NCBI GenBank assembly: GCA_948146395.1
Contig: OX411548.1
Location: 35,348,912 to 35,412,911, forward strand
Length of the DNA stretch: 64,000 nt
From: Fragum whitleyi
Taxonomy: Eukaryota > Mollusca > Bivalvia > Cardiida > Cardiidae
Direction: 5' to 3'
Of the stretch, positions 33,273-44,783 are shown one piece after another. The notes beneath the pieces were generated by a model. That model made no database searches, was not told the DNA's origin, and saw only the letters and a program-made list of their open reading frames with translations. Position 1 is the stretch's first letter; each line of letters opens with the position of its first letter. The translations under genes and the position numbers were made by a program.

Positions 33273-36200
33273 CTTCAACTTTTTTGGCATTTGGATTTTC
33301 CTTTACTTTTTCATCTAGAATTGTTATTTCTAATATCTCCCCTGAAATTAAATAAGAAATGTAAGATTTCTTGATGGTCAAATTTCAAAAGTTAAATATT
33401 TCAATTCAAGGCATCAGCGCAAAACTATTGTAAGTCCCCACATATTCAAAGGTACTTGAAATAGTTTTTTGCTGGTCCCTTAAAATACAAGTGAGTAGTA
33501 AAAAATTGTTCATTATTGCATAAAATGTAGGTTTACAGGTCGTTTTAGGCAAATACTAACAGTCAAAACCAGGTTGTTCACGTGAGAAAATGTGGATTAT
33601 TCACATGCTGTTAACACCCGGCTTTTTTAAATACCTTCAGTCAGGGCCTATACACTCTATCAGTTACTTTGTTTAACATTAATTTACTAAGCAACATTGG
33701 TAAAAACAAAAATGATGGTGCAATGCATAAAGTAATTTTTTTCGACACAATTGGCTTTGGAGCTAGTTATAAAAGTTTGAATAAATACTTTAGTTTTTCA
33801 TTTTATGCAATAATAGTGTTTATTTATGTTTTTTCCATCTTAAACATTTGCAGAGACCTTCAAAATGCTTTAACACCCTTATGCTTTGCACTTTGGCATT
33901 AAACCAATTTTTAGGTCCCTGCAAATGTTAACTACCTCAAGAATGTGAATTAACCCTATATTATCATATCATGCAGACAAAAATTTAGCAAAAGGATATT
34001 TAGTCAAGAGAACAATGATGGTCCTATGTCTCTCACCTGAGCAGCCATCTAAATAATTGGTCACGTAAAGTTGGGGTTTGTGGGCAGAGCTTGTTTGGGG
34101 GCCTAAGGCAATCAGAGACCTTGGTTGATTCTACTGATTGGACCATGGAAATTATAAGGGCACAGCAATGAAAGTATGTCTTTTTGAATGTGGGTAACAA
34201 GCATCAACATGAGGCTGAGAAAAAACACAAGAGGCCCAAGATGGCTTGCTTTGCTCAACTGGCTTTCAAATATCTATCAATGAGAAAGTCAGTAAAATAT
34301 GGAAGATTACAAGGAAATTTTTGAAGAGGCAAAAGATAGAAAGAAAAGCTGGTTTAAGTGTAGGCTAAACCTTATGTGGAAAGCTGTTTTGCAAAAATAT
34401 TAGTATTGCTTCTAAATAGGAAAAGCACTTTTTTTGTAAGATAGATATGGCTTGATGGATCATTGAACAATACTATATATAGCCATGGGAAAACAACAAT
34501 CATGTTTGTAGACACCACCCATACATGGGCAAATCAAAATACAAGATTTATCAAAGGAATATTATCCTTCAAAGTTTGGTTGAAATTGGTCAAATGATTT
34601 GGGAGGAAATCATTTTATAGTGAAAATAAACCCTGCCCTGCCACTCTCATTTTTTGGGTTCAATCCAATTTTCTTGAACAACTCTAGAAGAGGGTCAACC
34701 AAGGATAATGCATGCTAAGTTTAGATGAAATCAGACCAATGGTTTGGAAGGAGAAGATTTTTAAAGATCTATGTAGTGAAAATAAGCCCCTCCCTCCTGC
34801 CATGCCCCTATTATGGGGTCAATCAAAATTTCTTTAACTTTGAAACCAGGCCAATGGTTTGGGAGTAGGAGATTTTCTTCACAATTTATATGTTGAAAAT
34901 AAGCCCCACCCTGCCAAGCCTATATTTTAGGGTAGATCCAAATTTCTTGAACAACTTTAGAATTATTCATGTCAAGTTTTGTTGAAATAGGGCTAATGGT
35001 TTTGAAGGAGGAGATTTTTAAAGTTTTTATAAAGGAAAAATGTCCCATCCTACCATGCCCATAAATGGGGGGGGGGGGGGGTCAATCAAAATTTCTTCAA
35101 CAACTTTAGAAGAGGGTCACCCGAGGAACATTTCTGTCAAATTTCACAAAAAGCAGACCAATTGTTTAGGAGGATAAGATGTTTGAAGAAAAATTTATGG
35201 ACGGACACACATCCGCATGAGGGACACTCCGCCATCACAATAACATTGGCCTTCGGCCAGTGGAGCTAAAAATCAGTGAATGATTTTAAAACAGGGCAGT
35301 GTTTTACTGCATGACTATGTCCATAAGAGCTAAAATTACTATTCTGTAAAATCTTTTAACTCACCAAATAAATCTTTGACAGTCTTGTCATTAATGGAAT
35401 GTGGAGGTCCTGCAATATATGTTTATATATGAGCCTGTGCATGAGATTTCCAACAATTTCATATATGTAAATAGCAAAGACTCAGCCTGTGCATCTGCAT
35501 AGTCTGACCAGAGTCTACACTATGGGTTAAGTAGATAGATAACGTCTCAAAGTATGCGTACACCATCAGGTAACATTATATTTACAGCAGGTGGCTGTCT
35601 ACGCCACTCAATGTTTGCACCTCACGCACATGTTAGATCATTTGAAATGTCACGCACAGGCTCACATATATAGCATATCACACCAAAAGAGACCATATAG
35701 GTAGTACTAGTACCTGAAGTCTTGACCATAGGCCAGGGGTGTGGAATTCAAATGCCCGACTTGTCTGACACAGGTTTTTATACCTGTAGGCAAGATCATT
35801 TTTCTAGGCTACTCGTCCAAGGACAAGTAAATACCAGAGCAAAACTTCAAACAGTACTAATAAAGATCTAGGATAAAAGTCATCCTAATGTTTGTATCAA
35901 AGTGTAGAAAACATTGTCTTTAATTAAAAATACTGGCTTACAGCATTTTCTTCATTAAAACAATGTTTTCTCAATATTTATCAATCCATATTTTTGTGAA
36001 CAAGTACATTTTGATCCTGGACAAGTAGGCTTTTACTTATCCATTGACAAGTGGAGAAAATTTGTATTTCCACACCCCTACCTAGGCAGACTGCACGTGT
36101 TGCTCAGCCTACCAAAGCATTTTGCTGATTTTCTGGATCCAAAATGATCAAAATGAAATGATTAGTGCAGTTGATCTTTAATGGAACCAATGACTTTTTT

Positions 36201-39200
36201 TCAATATGTTTTTTGTTCGTTGTTTCAAGACAGTCCCATTTCGTGTTACGATTCCCTAAAAAAATTTCTACATTGCAAGCACACAAATTCGGAGACAAAT
36301 ATCTATATTTGTTTAAGAAAAAGATCAACCTGCACATAATGTCTGATCTCATTCCACATAACCTTATTTGTCCTTTTCAACTGAGAATAGTTTAATAATC
36401 AATCACAGAAAATATGTGCATTCAGTGCTTCCAGCACTTTGATTTTTAATACATCTCTTAAAAAAAATCCATCAAATAAGAAGTACATAATTATATGATC
36501 TGTTACTCGGGAAATCCTGCCAAAATTTACAAATGATTTAAACTCTGATTTTTAAAGATTACAAGATTTATTTTTCATAAATATGTTATTATATAAAAGA
36601 ATTGGATTCTTTGTGCTGGTTTATGAAACCTTTTCCAACAAACAAGATTTTTTATGCACTGAAGGCAATCAAAAGGAATCATTGAGGTTAAAAGAGATAT
36701 TACCTGTTCCAAGCAATTTCTCTCTTTTTCACAATGTTTTTTACAATATTTTTGCAGTCACTTTTCTACCCACAACAATTTAAGATTGAAACTCTTTTAG
36801 GTTTGATTAGTCTCGTATCGTAAGTTTGGGTATTATCTTGGTATTATAGAAGATAATACAAGGCGACATCATGTACGTTTTTCTGGATGAAAGATCATAT
36901 TTTATGGTAGTGGACCTGTAATAGATCCACAACATTTGGGCAGTAATGAACTTAAACATCGTTAACCCAGGTTTCCTAATGATTTTCATTAGGAAACCTC
37001 GGATAACATTGTGAAAGATTATGAGTTGTGAAATGTTGCAGAACCATTGTGGTTTCACTACCTTATGTACTGGCTGTTGAGGGATGGCCAGCTTCTTTGT
37101 TTTTAACAAATTTGTAGATGTTGAAGCTTAGGAAGTGGACATGCTCAGTTAACATATAACTACAAACCTGGCCAAACGTTTTCATCATATTCGACTGTCA
37201 TAAGAGCATATGCGCCATCTTTCTTCATCAATGACAACAGCAAATCTCTATACCTGAGATATAAAGGGTCTGTCAGAAGATTTCATTTGAGACAAGCTGA
37301 TCTTACCCAAGTCCAGAATATTGAAATCACAATGTTATTAAGCAAGCGTTAAAATGACTCACACAAACACCTGTTTTGTACCTTAAAACTTGTTTTTGGA
37401 ACACCCAAATTATAACACACAAATTATAACAAGAGCTTTGCAGAGCTGATCAGATCATATATGCCCAATGGGAAATGTCAGTAATCTTGGCTTGTCAGTA
37501 ATCTATGCTTGAAATTTGATAGCTTAATATTTTCTTTTCATTTTTTTTCAGCAAGAAGATATAACCAACTGAACAAAATATTTTTTGTGGATGTTGTAGG
37601 AGAAGTATGTTTATCCAAAGGACTTGACAAACATGAGAGGATACAAGATACATGACAGACAGTTTGTATGGGTATATGATTTTTGCTTTTCACTAAGCTT
37701 AATTGGACCGAGTAACATATTTTGATTCCATTCTCTTAACATTTCACAACAATAATTGTCTGTCTCTCCCCTGGATACCCGAAATCTAAGGAAAATTAAG
37801 AGTAACATTTGCCATGGTCATTTGAAAAGGTCAAGGTATACTCACAACTTATGATCTTCTAGGTTAATGGCAACAAGCGAACGACAATCATAAATTACAT
37901 CGAACTCTCCAACCAGCTCTCTGAAATTTAGGAGAAACAAACTTTGCATAAGGTTCATTTAACCCTTCATTAAATTTCTACATTTTAACCCTGACAAAAT
38001 CATAAATTGCTAATTAAAGTGTAAATACACTTGCAGAAGGGATTCAGGAGGGTCAAAAGACCCACTCTTCATTTTCATTCAATTTAATCAAACTTTAATT
38101 AAAACTACAAAAACACCTTCCCCTTTTTTTTTCAAACCCCTTCAAACAGAAATTCAGGACCTACAGAGATTACACACAATGTAGTTTTCATAGAGTTTTA
38201 ATTGTAATATAAATATTTGGAGGCAATAAACTAAAAATCTAATTGTATTGTATAAATATGCAACTCTAAAAGTACTGTCTGCATCTCCTATAACAATACA
38301 CTTACTTGGTTACATCATACAGGTCAACTGCGTAAAGTTTTAGTCTACCATCTTTGCTCTGAAACATAAATAGCCAACAATATTCCAAATACATTTCCTT
38401 TACAATCCATATGAGCCTTGATGAGCTTTACCCTAGTCATTCTGAATAAAAACCTTGGAAAAAATTGTATGAAAATCAAAGAGCTGAAAGCATTGGATGC
38501 ACAAATTGTTAGTTGGGAATATATTTTGAAAATATAATCCATTGACTGTTCTAGCTTTTTAATAAATACTAGGGGGTGTATACTAAGATCAGACTGCACT
38601 TATATGCAGGATGATCTTTGTCTACACATCCTGAAAAAACAGGAATATTCTGGATTCAGCATGACAAGGGTTAATAACTTATCTTTTCTAGACAAAGTTT
38701 AAGATCAGCTTGCACCAAAGAATTAGAAACACAAATGTCAAGTTCTTTTTGCCACATTAACAATAGCTTTGTGCTTTAAAACACAAAATTTACCCCATTG
38801 ATAATGTCATTGACCTTTGATATTGTACCTGATAATAAAATTAGGAAATCTCTAATGACTGTTTGTGATAAATAAGCTTTAGGTAGATTTTGTGTGGAGG
38901 GCTGTGAAATCTACTCTTAACCGTAAGATTCCTGTGCCATGTTTTGGATGTAGATAAAACAGGCTTAAAAACCTCATTAAAAAGTAACAATTTACCTTTC
39001 AAAAGAAAGTTATTGCATGTCTTGAATCGTACAGTTTAAACTCATTCATGTACTTTTACTATTGAAGTGGAGGGATCAGATCAAATTAGTATTATATGCT
39101 GTTTAAATATACCCGATATACCTATGGTAATGGACTTGGCGCCTATGTTAGAGCTCAGTTTTGAAAATACACCTATAGGAAGCTATGTGACCTGGGTTTT

Positions 39201-42200
39201 GGGTTAAGGCTATTTACTTTTTATATCAATTGGTATACAAGTTCTTTGTTCTTAGATCAAACACACTTAATTCTGTTTCTAGGGTAAATTTACAAGTACA
39301 TGTACTTGCACTAAATGTGTGGGCCAATGAAAGAACCAAGATTTATAGCTGCTCCACAGACACAAACTAGGGACCTTTTCCCAAGAGGCCGGCACTCTAC
39401 CTCTAGATCACAGAAACCACACAAACTATGTGACTCAGACAAGTTCTTACTTTATATAGTTTACCAATGTCAAGTTTTTCCACATCATGTTCTATATTGT
39501 TTTCCTGAAAGAACTCCTGTATGGCAAGTTCAGCAACCTCTATACCAGTAACAGAGTGACCTTTGTCATACATCCTGCAAAGTTATACAGTACAGTAAAG
39601 CTTGTGTTAGGCTACCACATAGGGGAACCACCCAGAAGAGGTTGCTTTTGGAATGGTTGGTATATACAATAATTTGGTTAATCACATAATTGTTACTATG
39701 TCCTATGATGTTGGAACCCAATAGAATTGTCTCACTGAGACAATTTTAATGGGTTCCAACAACATAAGATTCGACAATAAACAACTTTTTTGTTGAAGAA
39801 TGTCCTTTTTTTTTAGATTTTGCCTGCAGTAAAGGGACTTCTTATGATGGTCCCTTTGTAAAAAGTGGTTACTTAATAGAAGGAGTTGTTAGAGCAATAT
39901 GGACTGTACATTGCACTAACAAAGAGTAGACTCAATTATTGGATAAAGGGCAAAGAGATTATTTTTCATTGATGTATGAAACCAAGAAGGTTTATCTTAC
40001 TTCATTAAATAAGTAATTTTATAATATGACCTACATCGCAGGAGTAAAATAACCCTGTTGAATATTTTTGATATTTCATGGGTATTCTTACAATGGTGAA
40101 ATAACTATGCAAATGAGGTAAGAATGTATTGCAACATTTTATTTTTGTTGTGAAAATGACATCAAAGTGCAATTGATGACGTCAATTTGCAAACAGTGTT
40201 ATATGTTTTGTGGAATACCTGGAATCCACAAACTCCTAGATTTTCCGCAATTTATTGCAAAATTTCAAGTCATATTATAAAAAGAATATCAAATTTGTGC
40301 TCATGAAATACCAAATTAATCAAACCAGTCATCTTAAACAAATTAAAACTCTTCAAAGCCTCATTTCTACATGTTCATAGATGACCAGTTTGATAAATTT
40401 AGGATTCAGTGACCACTCATTAAATATCCTCTATTAGTTGAGATTATTATAATAGCAAGAGCATGGCCTACAGGTGCCTACACACAGCTAATGGGTACTG
40501 GATAGTGGAAAAAAAATCTAAGGCTGAAATGAAATTTAATATAATTTGCACAAAAAGGAATTCAATTTAGATTTATTCTCCATAATACCAAAGGTTGCTT
40601 TTTTTAGTCAACATGTTTGCAAAATTTGAAGAGAATTCCTTTAGTGATACAAGAGATACAACATAAAGATGTTACCCTACATTATACCATTTATTTATCA
40701 TAGCAAGTCTTTGATGGAGTAAATTTCTTTAAATAAATTCGGTAGCCCTTGAGAAAACATACATCCTTGCTTCAGCGTCATTGTACTAGAGGTTTGGGTG
40801 GTAAAGGTTTGTTTCCCAAAATTCTTTTTTGATTTTCTGCCTTTCTACTACCATTCAAACCAAAGTTTTTGATGGAATAAATGTTTTAAGAGACATTAAT
40901 TGAGCTTTACTCAAGGAACATCCCTGTTAAAATTGTTTGCAGGGTGTCATTTTGACCCACTGAATTTCAAGTGGTGCAAACTAAGCAATATAAAAGATTA
41001 TATAGACCATTTTTTCTTCATTCTATTTCAAGAGATCTAGTTAAGGAGAATATACTTATATAAATTGTTGATGGGCAGATGGATGTACAAACTTCTGACA
41101 ATGATATCCCAAGGCCGCATTTTTGCACCATTGTACCAAAAAAAATTTAAATGTCCACACTTATTTTAGACCATAGGGACACTATCCTCTTTGTTCCTTC
41201 ACCTTTGCAGCTAGATAATTAGTTTGTGCCACAAATTCTATAAAGATGTCCCTACTTTTTAACCCTTTGCTGTTTAATGCCTGCTTTTTACGTGCCTGTG
41301 ATTTTATGATTGAGAAAACATAGTGAAAAAAGAAGAAATTGCTTTTGTAAAACAGGAAAGTGTTAAGTCATCTTCTTAAACAGAAAAAAAAACAATTTTT
41401 GCCTTTTGCCTTGTTTTTCTTTCTTTCTTTTTTTTTCTTTTTTTTTTTTATCTCATTATAACCCCTTTAATATTTGGTGCATTCTTTTCAAAAATCATTA
41501 CTTGTGATGCAAACTTTCATTTAAAAACAAACATTTTATCAGTAAAATATTCTATAACAAATAGATTACCATTTCAAATCCATAGATTTTCCACAAAGGG
41601 GAGCAAAGACTGTCCTAGATTTGCCTCCAAATAATTCCGACTCCTTCTTGTCAAGAATACTGAAACAAATAAAAACATTATGCAATTAATTGTCAGATTG
41701 CGGCTTTCAATCAAAATATCAAACAACCAATTAACACAGTTATCTCAAAATAAGGCATGAATATTACCTCCAACGAAGTCTGCCATTCATCATACACTAT
41801 TAAAACGCTCCACATAACCTGAACCACAGACATAGAATAAAATATATTATGTTAAGAGATGAAGGGAATATTTGTTGATTTCATTGAGGCATGAAACTTA
41901 AAAACTTCATCACACTGTATGAATATGTGTAGCGTGTTCACATATAAGTGTGATGAGGTTTTTAGTTTCATACCTCTATGAAATCAACAAATATTATATT
42001 CATATCTTATGATTTAATATCTTGCTTTATATAGTTCTTTAAATTTCCAATAAATTGGCCAGATTTTTTGTTGGATAAATACTATGTAATCCTAAATTAT
42101 CTAGGCTCATTAATGCAATTTCCTTTTCTGCAAATGCTTTAAAAATAATTCCACGCCTAATATATTAACCTTGAAATCAACAATTGTCATGATGTATTAA

Positions 42201-43596
42201 AACCTTGGCAATATTGCTTTAACAGTGCTCATGTTTGACCCTTAAACCAGGGTTTTGACTCCCAAAAATCCCATTTTGACCCTCAAAAATTCTTGCAGGG
42301 GGTCATTTTGACCCACTGTATTTCAAGTGGTGAATACTGAGCAATTTAAAAGATTATCTAGATTAAATTTTTTCTTCATTTTATTACAAAAGATCTATTT
42401 AACACTTTCCTGTTTTACAGAATTTTGGACCTGTCCAAATTCAAAGGTTTTGTAGACAAAAATTAAAGTGGATTTAATTTGAAAAATAACCATTCAGTAG
42501 GGTAGAAAATAGTGTGAAAAAAAAAATTGCTTGTCAGAAGCAATTTCTTCTTTTCTTGCAATGTTTTCTCAATCTTGAAATCAAAGGCAAGTAAAAAGCA
42601 GTGATTTCACAGGAAAGTGTTAAATGAACAACATAAAAAATAAAGTGTGTCTACACTTTATTGTTTATGTTGTTTCAGTTATGTAGATTACTGAGTCTGA
42701 TAAGTTTTCATGTTATGCTCTTTTTTGACCCCATCAAAACCAGTTTTGACTCCCAGAATTTTATGGTCAATGACCCCCTTATTCAAAAAGCTAGCACAAG
42801 CCCTGTTTAAATATCATTGATGTACTAATTGTGAGTTTGTATTCATTTTAAAGATATTACTTTTTCAAACTTTGATGGCGTAAAAAGGAAAATCAGGTGA
42901 AATTGAATCAGATCGGATTGCATATATGTGGCATTTTTATGTTCTTCTTCTTCTTCTTCTTCTTCTTCTTCAATAATAATGGTAAAAGTACTTTTCAGGC
43001 ATTATGGCCATGCATAGGACGTTGGAAAAGTGTAGATGACAAGCTTCTCAAGCTAATATAATTCCACCCAAGAAGAACTTGCCATTGTGAACATAATATA
43101 TATGTAAAACATAAAAAAAGCTAATAATGCCCTTTGATATGACATAATGTGTAGGCTAATATTTTGTCTATACATTCTGCTTAAGCAGGAATATTTTTGG
43201 TTCAGCATGTCAAGGGTCTATGTACTAGTCTAGTACATCAACATTAACCCTTTCCTGTATAATCCCTGTTTTTTACGTGTCTGAGATTTTATGATTGAGA
43301 AAACATTGTGGGAAAGGGAGAAATTGCTTGTGATAAGCAATTTCTTCTTTTTCCACACTATTTTTTATCCTACTGATCAGTTATTTTTCAAATTAAATCC
43401 ACACTAAATTTTAATCTACAAAACCATTGCATTTGGACAGGTCTAAAATTTTATAAAACAGGAAAGGTTTAAAAACATTTTACCTGGCATGTACTGGCTG
43501 GTGAAAGCCTATATTCTTGACGTACCATCTTTGCACCCACTCACTGTTGTTGAGAACACCATCTGCTAGATTTGTATTAACCGTCTTACTTGACAT
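33273..43596 (-). CDS. TPMT-like B: thiopurine S-methyltransferase family protein, eight exons, last exon not found
   Basis: Exons with GT-AG borders: 43484-43596 (ATG), 41570-41659, 39451-39574, 38306-38358, 37846-37920, 37168-37253, 35365-35409 and 33273-33341. The frame stays open for about 218 residues; human TPMT has 245. Landmarks are EWVQRW and IGFHQPVH at 19-36, VFAPLCGKSMDLKW at 55-68, KGHSVTGIEVAELAIQEFF from 72 (E80 in the position that binds the SAM ribose in this fold), LYAVDLYDV in exon 4, GEFDVIYDCRSLVAIN in exon 5, and GPPHSINDKTVKDLFG across exon 7. It should be a cytosolic small-molecule methyltransferase; the substrate cannot be told. Exon 8 ends GAAG|GTATGT, leaving a phase that needs one more exon. 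Reading on would give an unrelated tail stopping at 33,154. The ATG directly follows ATATTTGCAG, an acceptor-like site, so an untranslated exon probably lies upstream. It is the intact paralogue of TPMT-like A. Confidence 0.9.
34219..35271 (-). mobile_element. Array transposon, 'GCCAGTGGAGC' group, in an intron of TPMT-like B
   Basis: Left end CAAGAGGCCCAAGATGGCTT...CTCAACTGGCTTT is the inverse of the right end of the element at 7,683. The right end is GGCCTTCGGCCAGTGGAGCT, preceded by GGACGGACACAC. Internal units share GAAAATAAGCCCC, ATGGTTTGGGAG and TCAAAATTTCTT. It lies between exons 7 and 8. Confidence 0.7.
35431..35663. mobile_element. 'GAGCCTGTGCGTGACA' MITE, complete copy
   Basis: Termini GAGCCTGTGCATGAGATTTC and GAAATGTCACGCACAGGCTC enclose GTCTGACCAGAGTCTACAC-type and GTGGCTGTCTACGCC segments. 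It lies 21 bp 5' (gene sense) of exon 7 of TPMT-like B. Confidence 0.72.
35735..36078 (+). mobile_element. MITE family with 'GGACAAGTAAAT' core, copy 2
   Basis: Starts near CCAGGGGTGTGGAATTCAAA and ends near TTTGTATTTCCACACCCCT, which pair as an inverted repeat. CGTCCAAGGACAAGTAAATA lies inside. Confidence 0.65.
36903..37065. mobile_element. Palindromic MITE, 'TTAAGGTAGTG' family, copy 3
   Basis: Arms ATGGTAGTGGACCTGTAATA and GGTTTCACTACCTTAT. The centre AGGTTTCCTAATGATTTTCA / TTAGGAAACCTCGGATAAC is well kept. It lies 103 bp beyond exon 6 of TPMT-like B. Confidence 0.75.
39313..39417 (-). mobile_element. tRNA-derived SINE, copy 2 of the 1,058 family
   Basis: Minus strand reads GTGATCTAGAGGTAGAGTGC and AAAGGTCCCTAGTTTG, followed by the shared flank CATTGGCCCACACATTT. 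It lies just 3' of exon 3 of TPMT-like B, in the same orientation as the gene, as copy 1 is with its own gene. Confidence 0.65.
39705..39766. repeat. Short perfect hairpin
   Basis: GATGTTGGAACCCAATAGAA and TTTTAATGGGTTCCAACAAC pair, with TTGTCTCA / TGAGACAA at the apex. It is an intronic foldback about 130 bp upstream (gene sense) of exon 3 of TPMT-like B. Confidence 0.6.
40018..40437 (+). mobile_element. MITE family 'CGCAGGAGTAAAATAACC', copy 1
   Basis: Shares CATCGCAGGAGTAAAATAAC, TTGAATATTTTTGATATTTC and the end GACCACTCATTAAATATCCT with 45,905-46,283 (inverted) and 62,553-62,955. It also carries internal inverted words around GATGACGTCAATTTGCAAAC. Confidence 0.65.
41258..41365. mobile_element. 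MITE family 'AACCCTTTGCTGTTTAA', partial copy
   Basis: Begins TTAACCCTTTGCTGTTTAAT, then TTTTACGTGCCTGTGATTTT and a truncated remainder joined to a T-rich run (41,395-41,450). Fuller copies are at 42,396, 43,244 and 48,087. Confidence 0.55.
41866..41995. repeat. Long hairpin (foldback) in intron 1 of TPMT-like B
   Basis: ATATTTGTTGATTTCATTGA...GGCATGAAACTTAAAAACTT pairs over about 50 bp with the reverse of AGGTTTTTAGTTTCATACCT...CAACAAATAT, leaving a short loop. It is a palindromic MITE. Confidence 0.7.
42396..42622. mobile_element. MITE family 'AACCCTTTGCTGTTTAA', inverted copy
   Basis: Termini TTAACACTTTCCTGTTTTAC and CACAGGAAAGTGTTAAA. The centre has AATTGCTTGTCAGAAGCAAT, a self-complementary core found in every copy. 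Confidence 0.65.
42942..42972 (+). repeat. (TTC)n microsatellite
   Basis: About nine uninterrupted TTC/CTT triplets; intronic in TPMT-like B. Confidence 0.9.
43244..43472. mobile_element. MITE family 'AACCCTTTGCTGTTTAA', near-complete copy
   Basis: Termini TTAACCCTTTCCTGTATAAT and TTATAAAACAGGAAAGGTTT, with the core AAATTGCTTGTGATAAGCAA. It ends 12 bp beyond the exon 1 donor of TPMT-like B. Confidence 0.68.
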
Positions 43597-44783
43597 CTGC
43601 AAATATATTCAACTCTTGTCAAGGGGTAACTAGAATTTAAAATCCATGTGCACAAATTTGAATTGTCAAACGGCTGAAAATAGATAGGCGTTAGGGAATA
43701 GGGAAACAATAATCAAAGGGATGTCCATCCAATGGTTTTGGCGAGATATGGAAAACAGGGGTGCAAAGAGATAATTTTGAAAATTTCAAAATTGATGAAT
43801 GGCCATTACATCAAAACTACAGCTTGAAAAATCTGTAGTTACAATATTATGATCATTCATCAACAATATTTGTTGACAGAGGATAACTATAGATTATACA
43901 CTTGCATAATTTGCATAATGGAAGTTACGCCCTAGCTAGTCTTGCTGAATGAAACCATTTGACAAAGCTACAAGAGCTGAAGACTTCCATTTCAAAACAG
44001 AAAATTTCATCATTCACCTATAGATCAAATCACAGGGAAATGTCCCGCTGATTTTTTCTAAAACATACATGATAATATGTGTATATTATCATATATGTTT
44101 TAGAAAAAATCAGCGGGACATTTCCACAGGGGGTCGAAACATACCTTAATAATTATGTCTAAATAAATTGATTTCTGGCAAAAATCACATTATCTAACTA
44201 ATTATTATATTTAGTTAGATGATGTGATTTTTGTCAGAAATCGATTTATTTAGACATATTAAGGTATGTTTTGACCCCCTGTGGACATTTCCCTGTGGAT
44301 CATATCCTATGTTGTAGAGATTCGTAGGAATCGTATCATGACGATTCCAATGAGCAACTACAAGTATACAATACAGGGTTTTGATTAGAAATAACGCATT
44401 TAGAATGTCATCCCTCCCTTTTCACGATATTCAAGTATCCTATTTCTATTTGGGTCGAAGTAAGGCAGTGCCGAATGATCAAGTCCCATTCATCTCTAAA
44501 TAAAATACCATAAAAGATCCTCTTACTGAAAAAATAATCAACAATTTCTCACCCTTTAAGAATACTAAAACGATCGTTCCTTCAAATAGATCTGTGGTTG
44601 CAGTTTACTGTTATACATGTACAACCAGCTGTAAATGTACTCGATTGTCACCTGTAAGTACTTGTGTACTTTGATTTGTTATACAACATTTACAAAGTTA
44701 TCCCCCTTATTTCGAAACCCGCCATGTGTCAAATGTCAACTTTCTGCTTTTACAATGGTCCAAAAGAAGACTAATTAGAAATA
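43597..44783. promoter_or_regulatory. Divergent intergenic region between TPMT-like B and the Rieske gene
   Basis: This interval of about 1.2 kb separates the two start codons and should hold both promoters and any untranslated exons. No TATA box or CpG-rich block stands out. A nested foldback transposon occupies 44,031-44,297. Co-regulation is only an inference from the head-to-head layout. Confidence 0.45.
44031..44297. mobile_element. Nested foldback transposon with hAT-like termini
   Basis: Ends CACAGGGAAATGTCC and GGACATTTCCCTGTG are perfect inverted repeats. The flanks GATCAAAT (44,023-44,030) and GATCATAT (44,298-44,305) match at 7 of 8. Inside are two adjacent hairpins. The first is CGCTGATTTTTTCTAAAACA paired with its inverse to about 44,122. 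The second is GGGGGTCGAAACATACCTTA paired with TAAGGTATGTTTTGACCCCC to about 44,280. A third copy of the terminal arm sits at the junction (GGACATTTCC at about 44,113). Confidence 0.75.
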
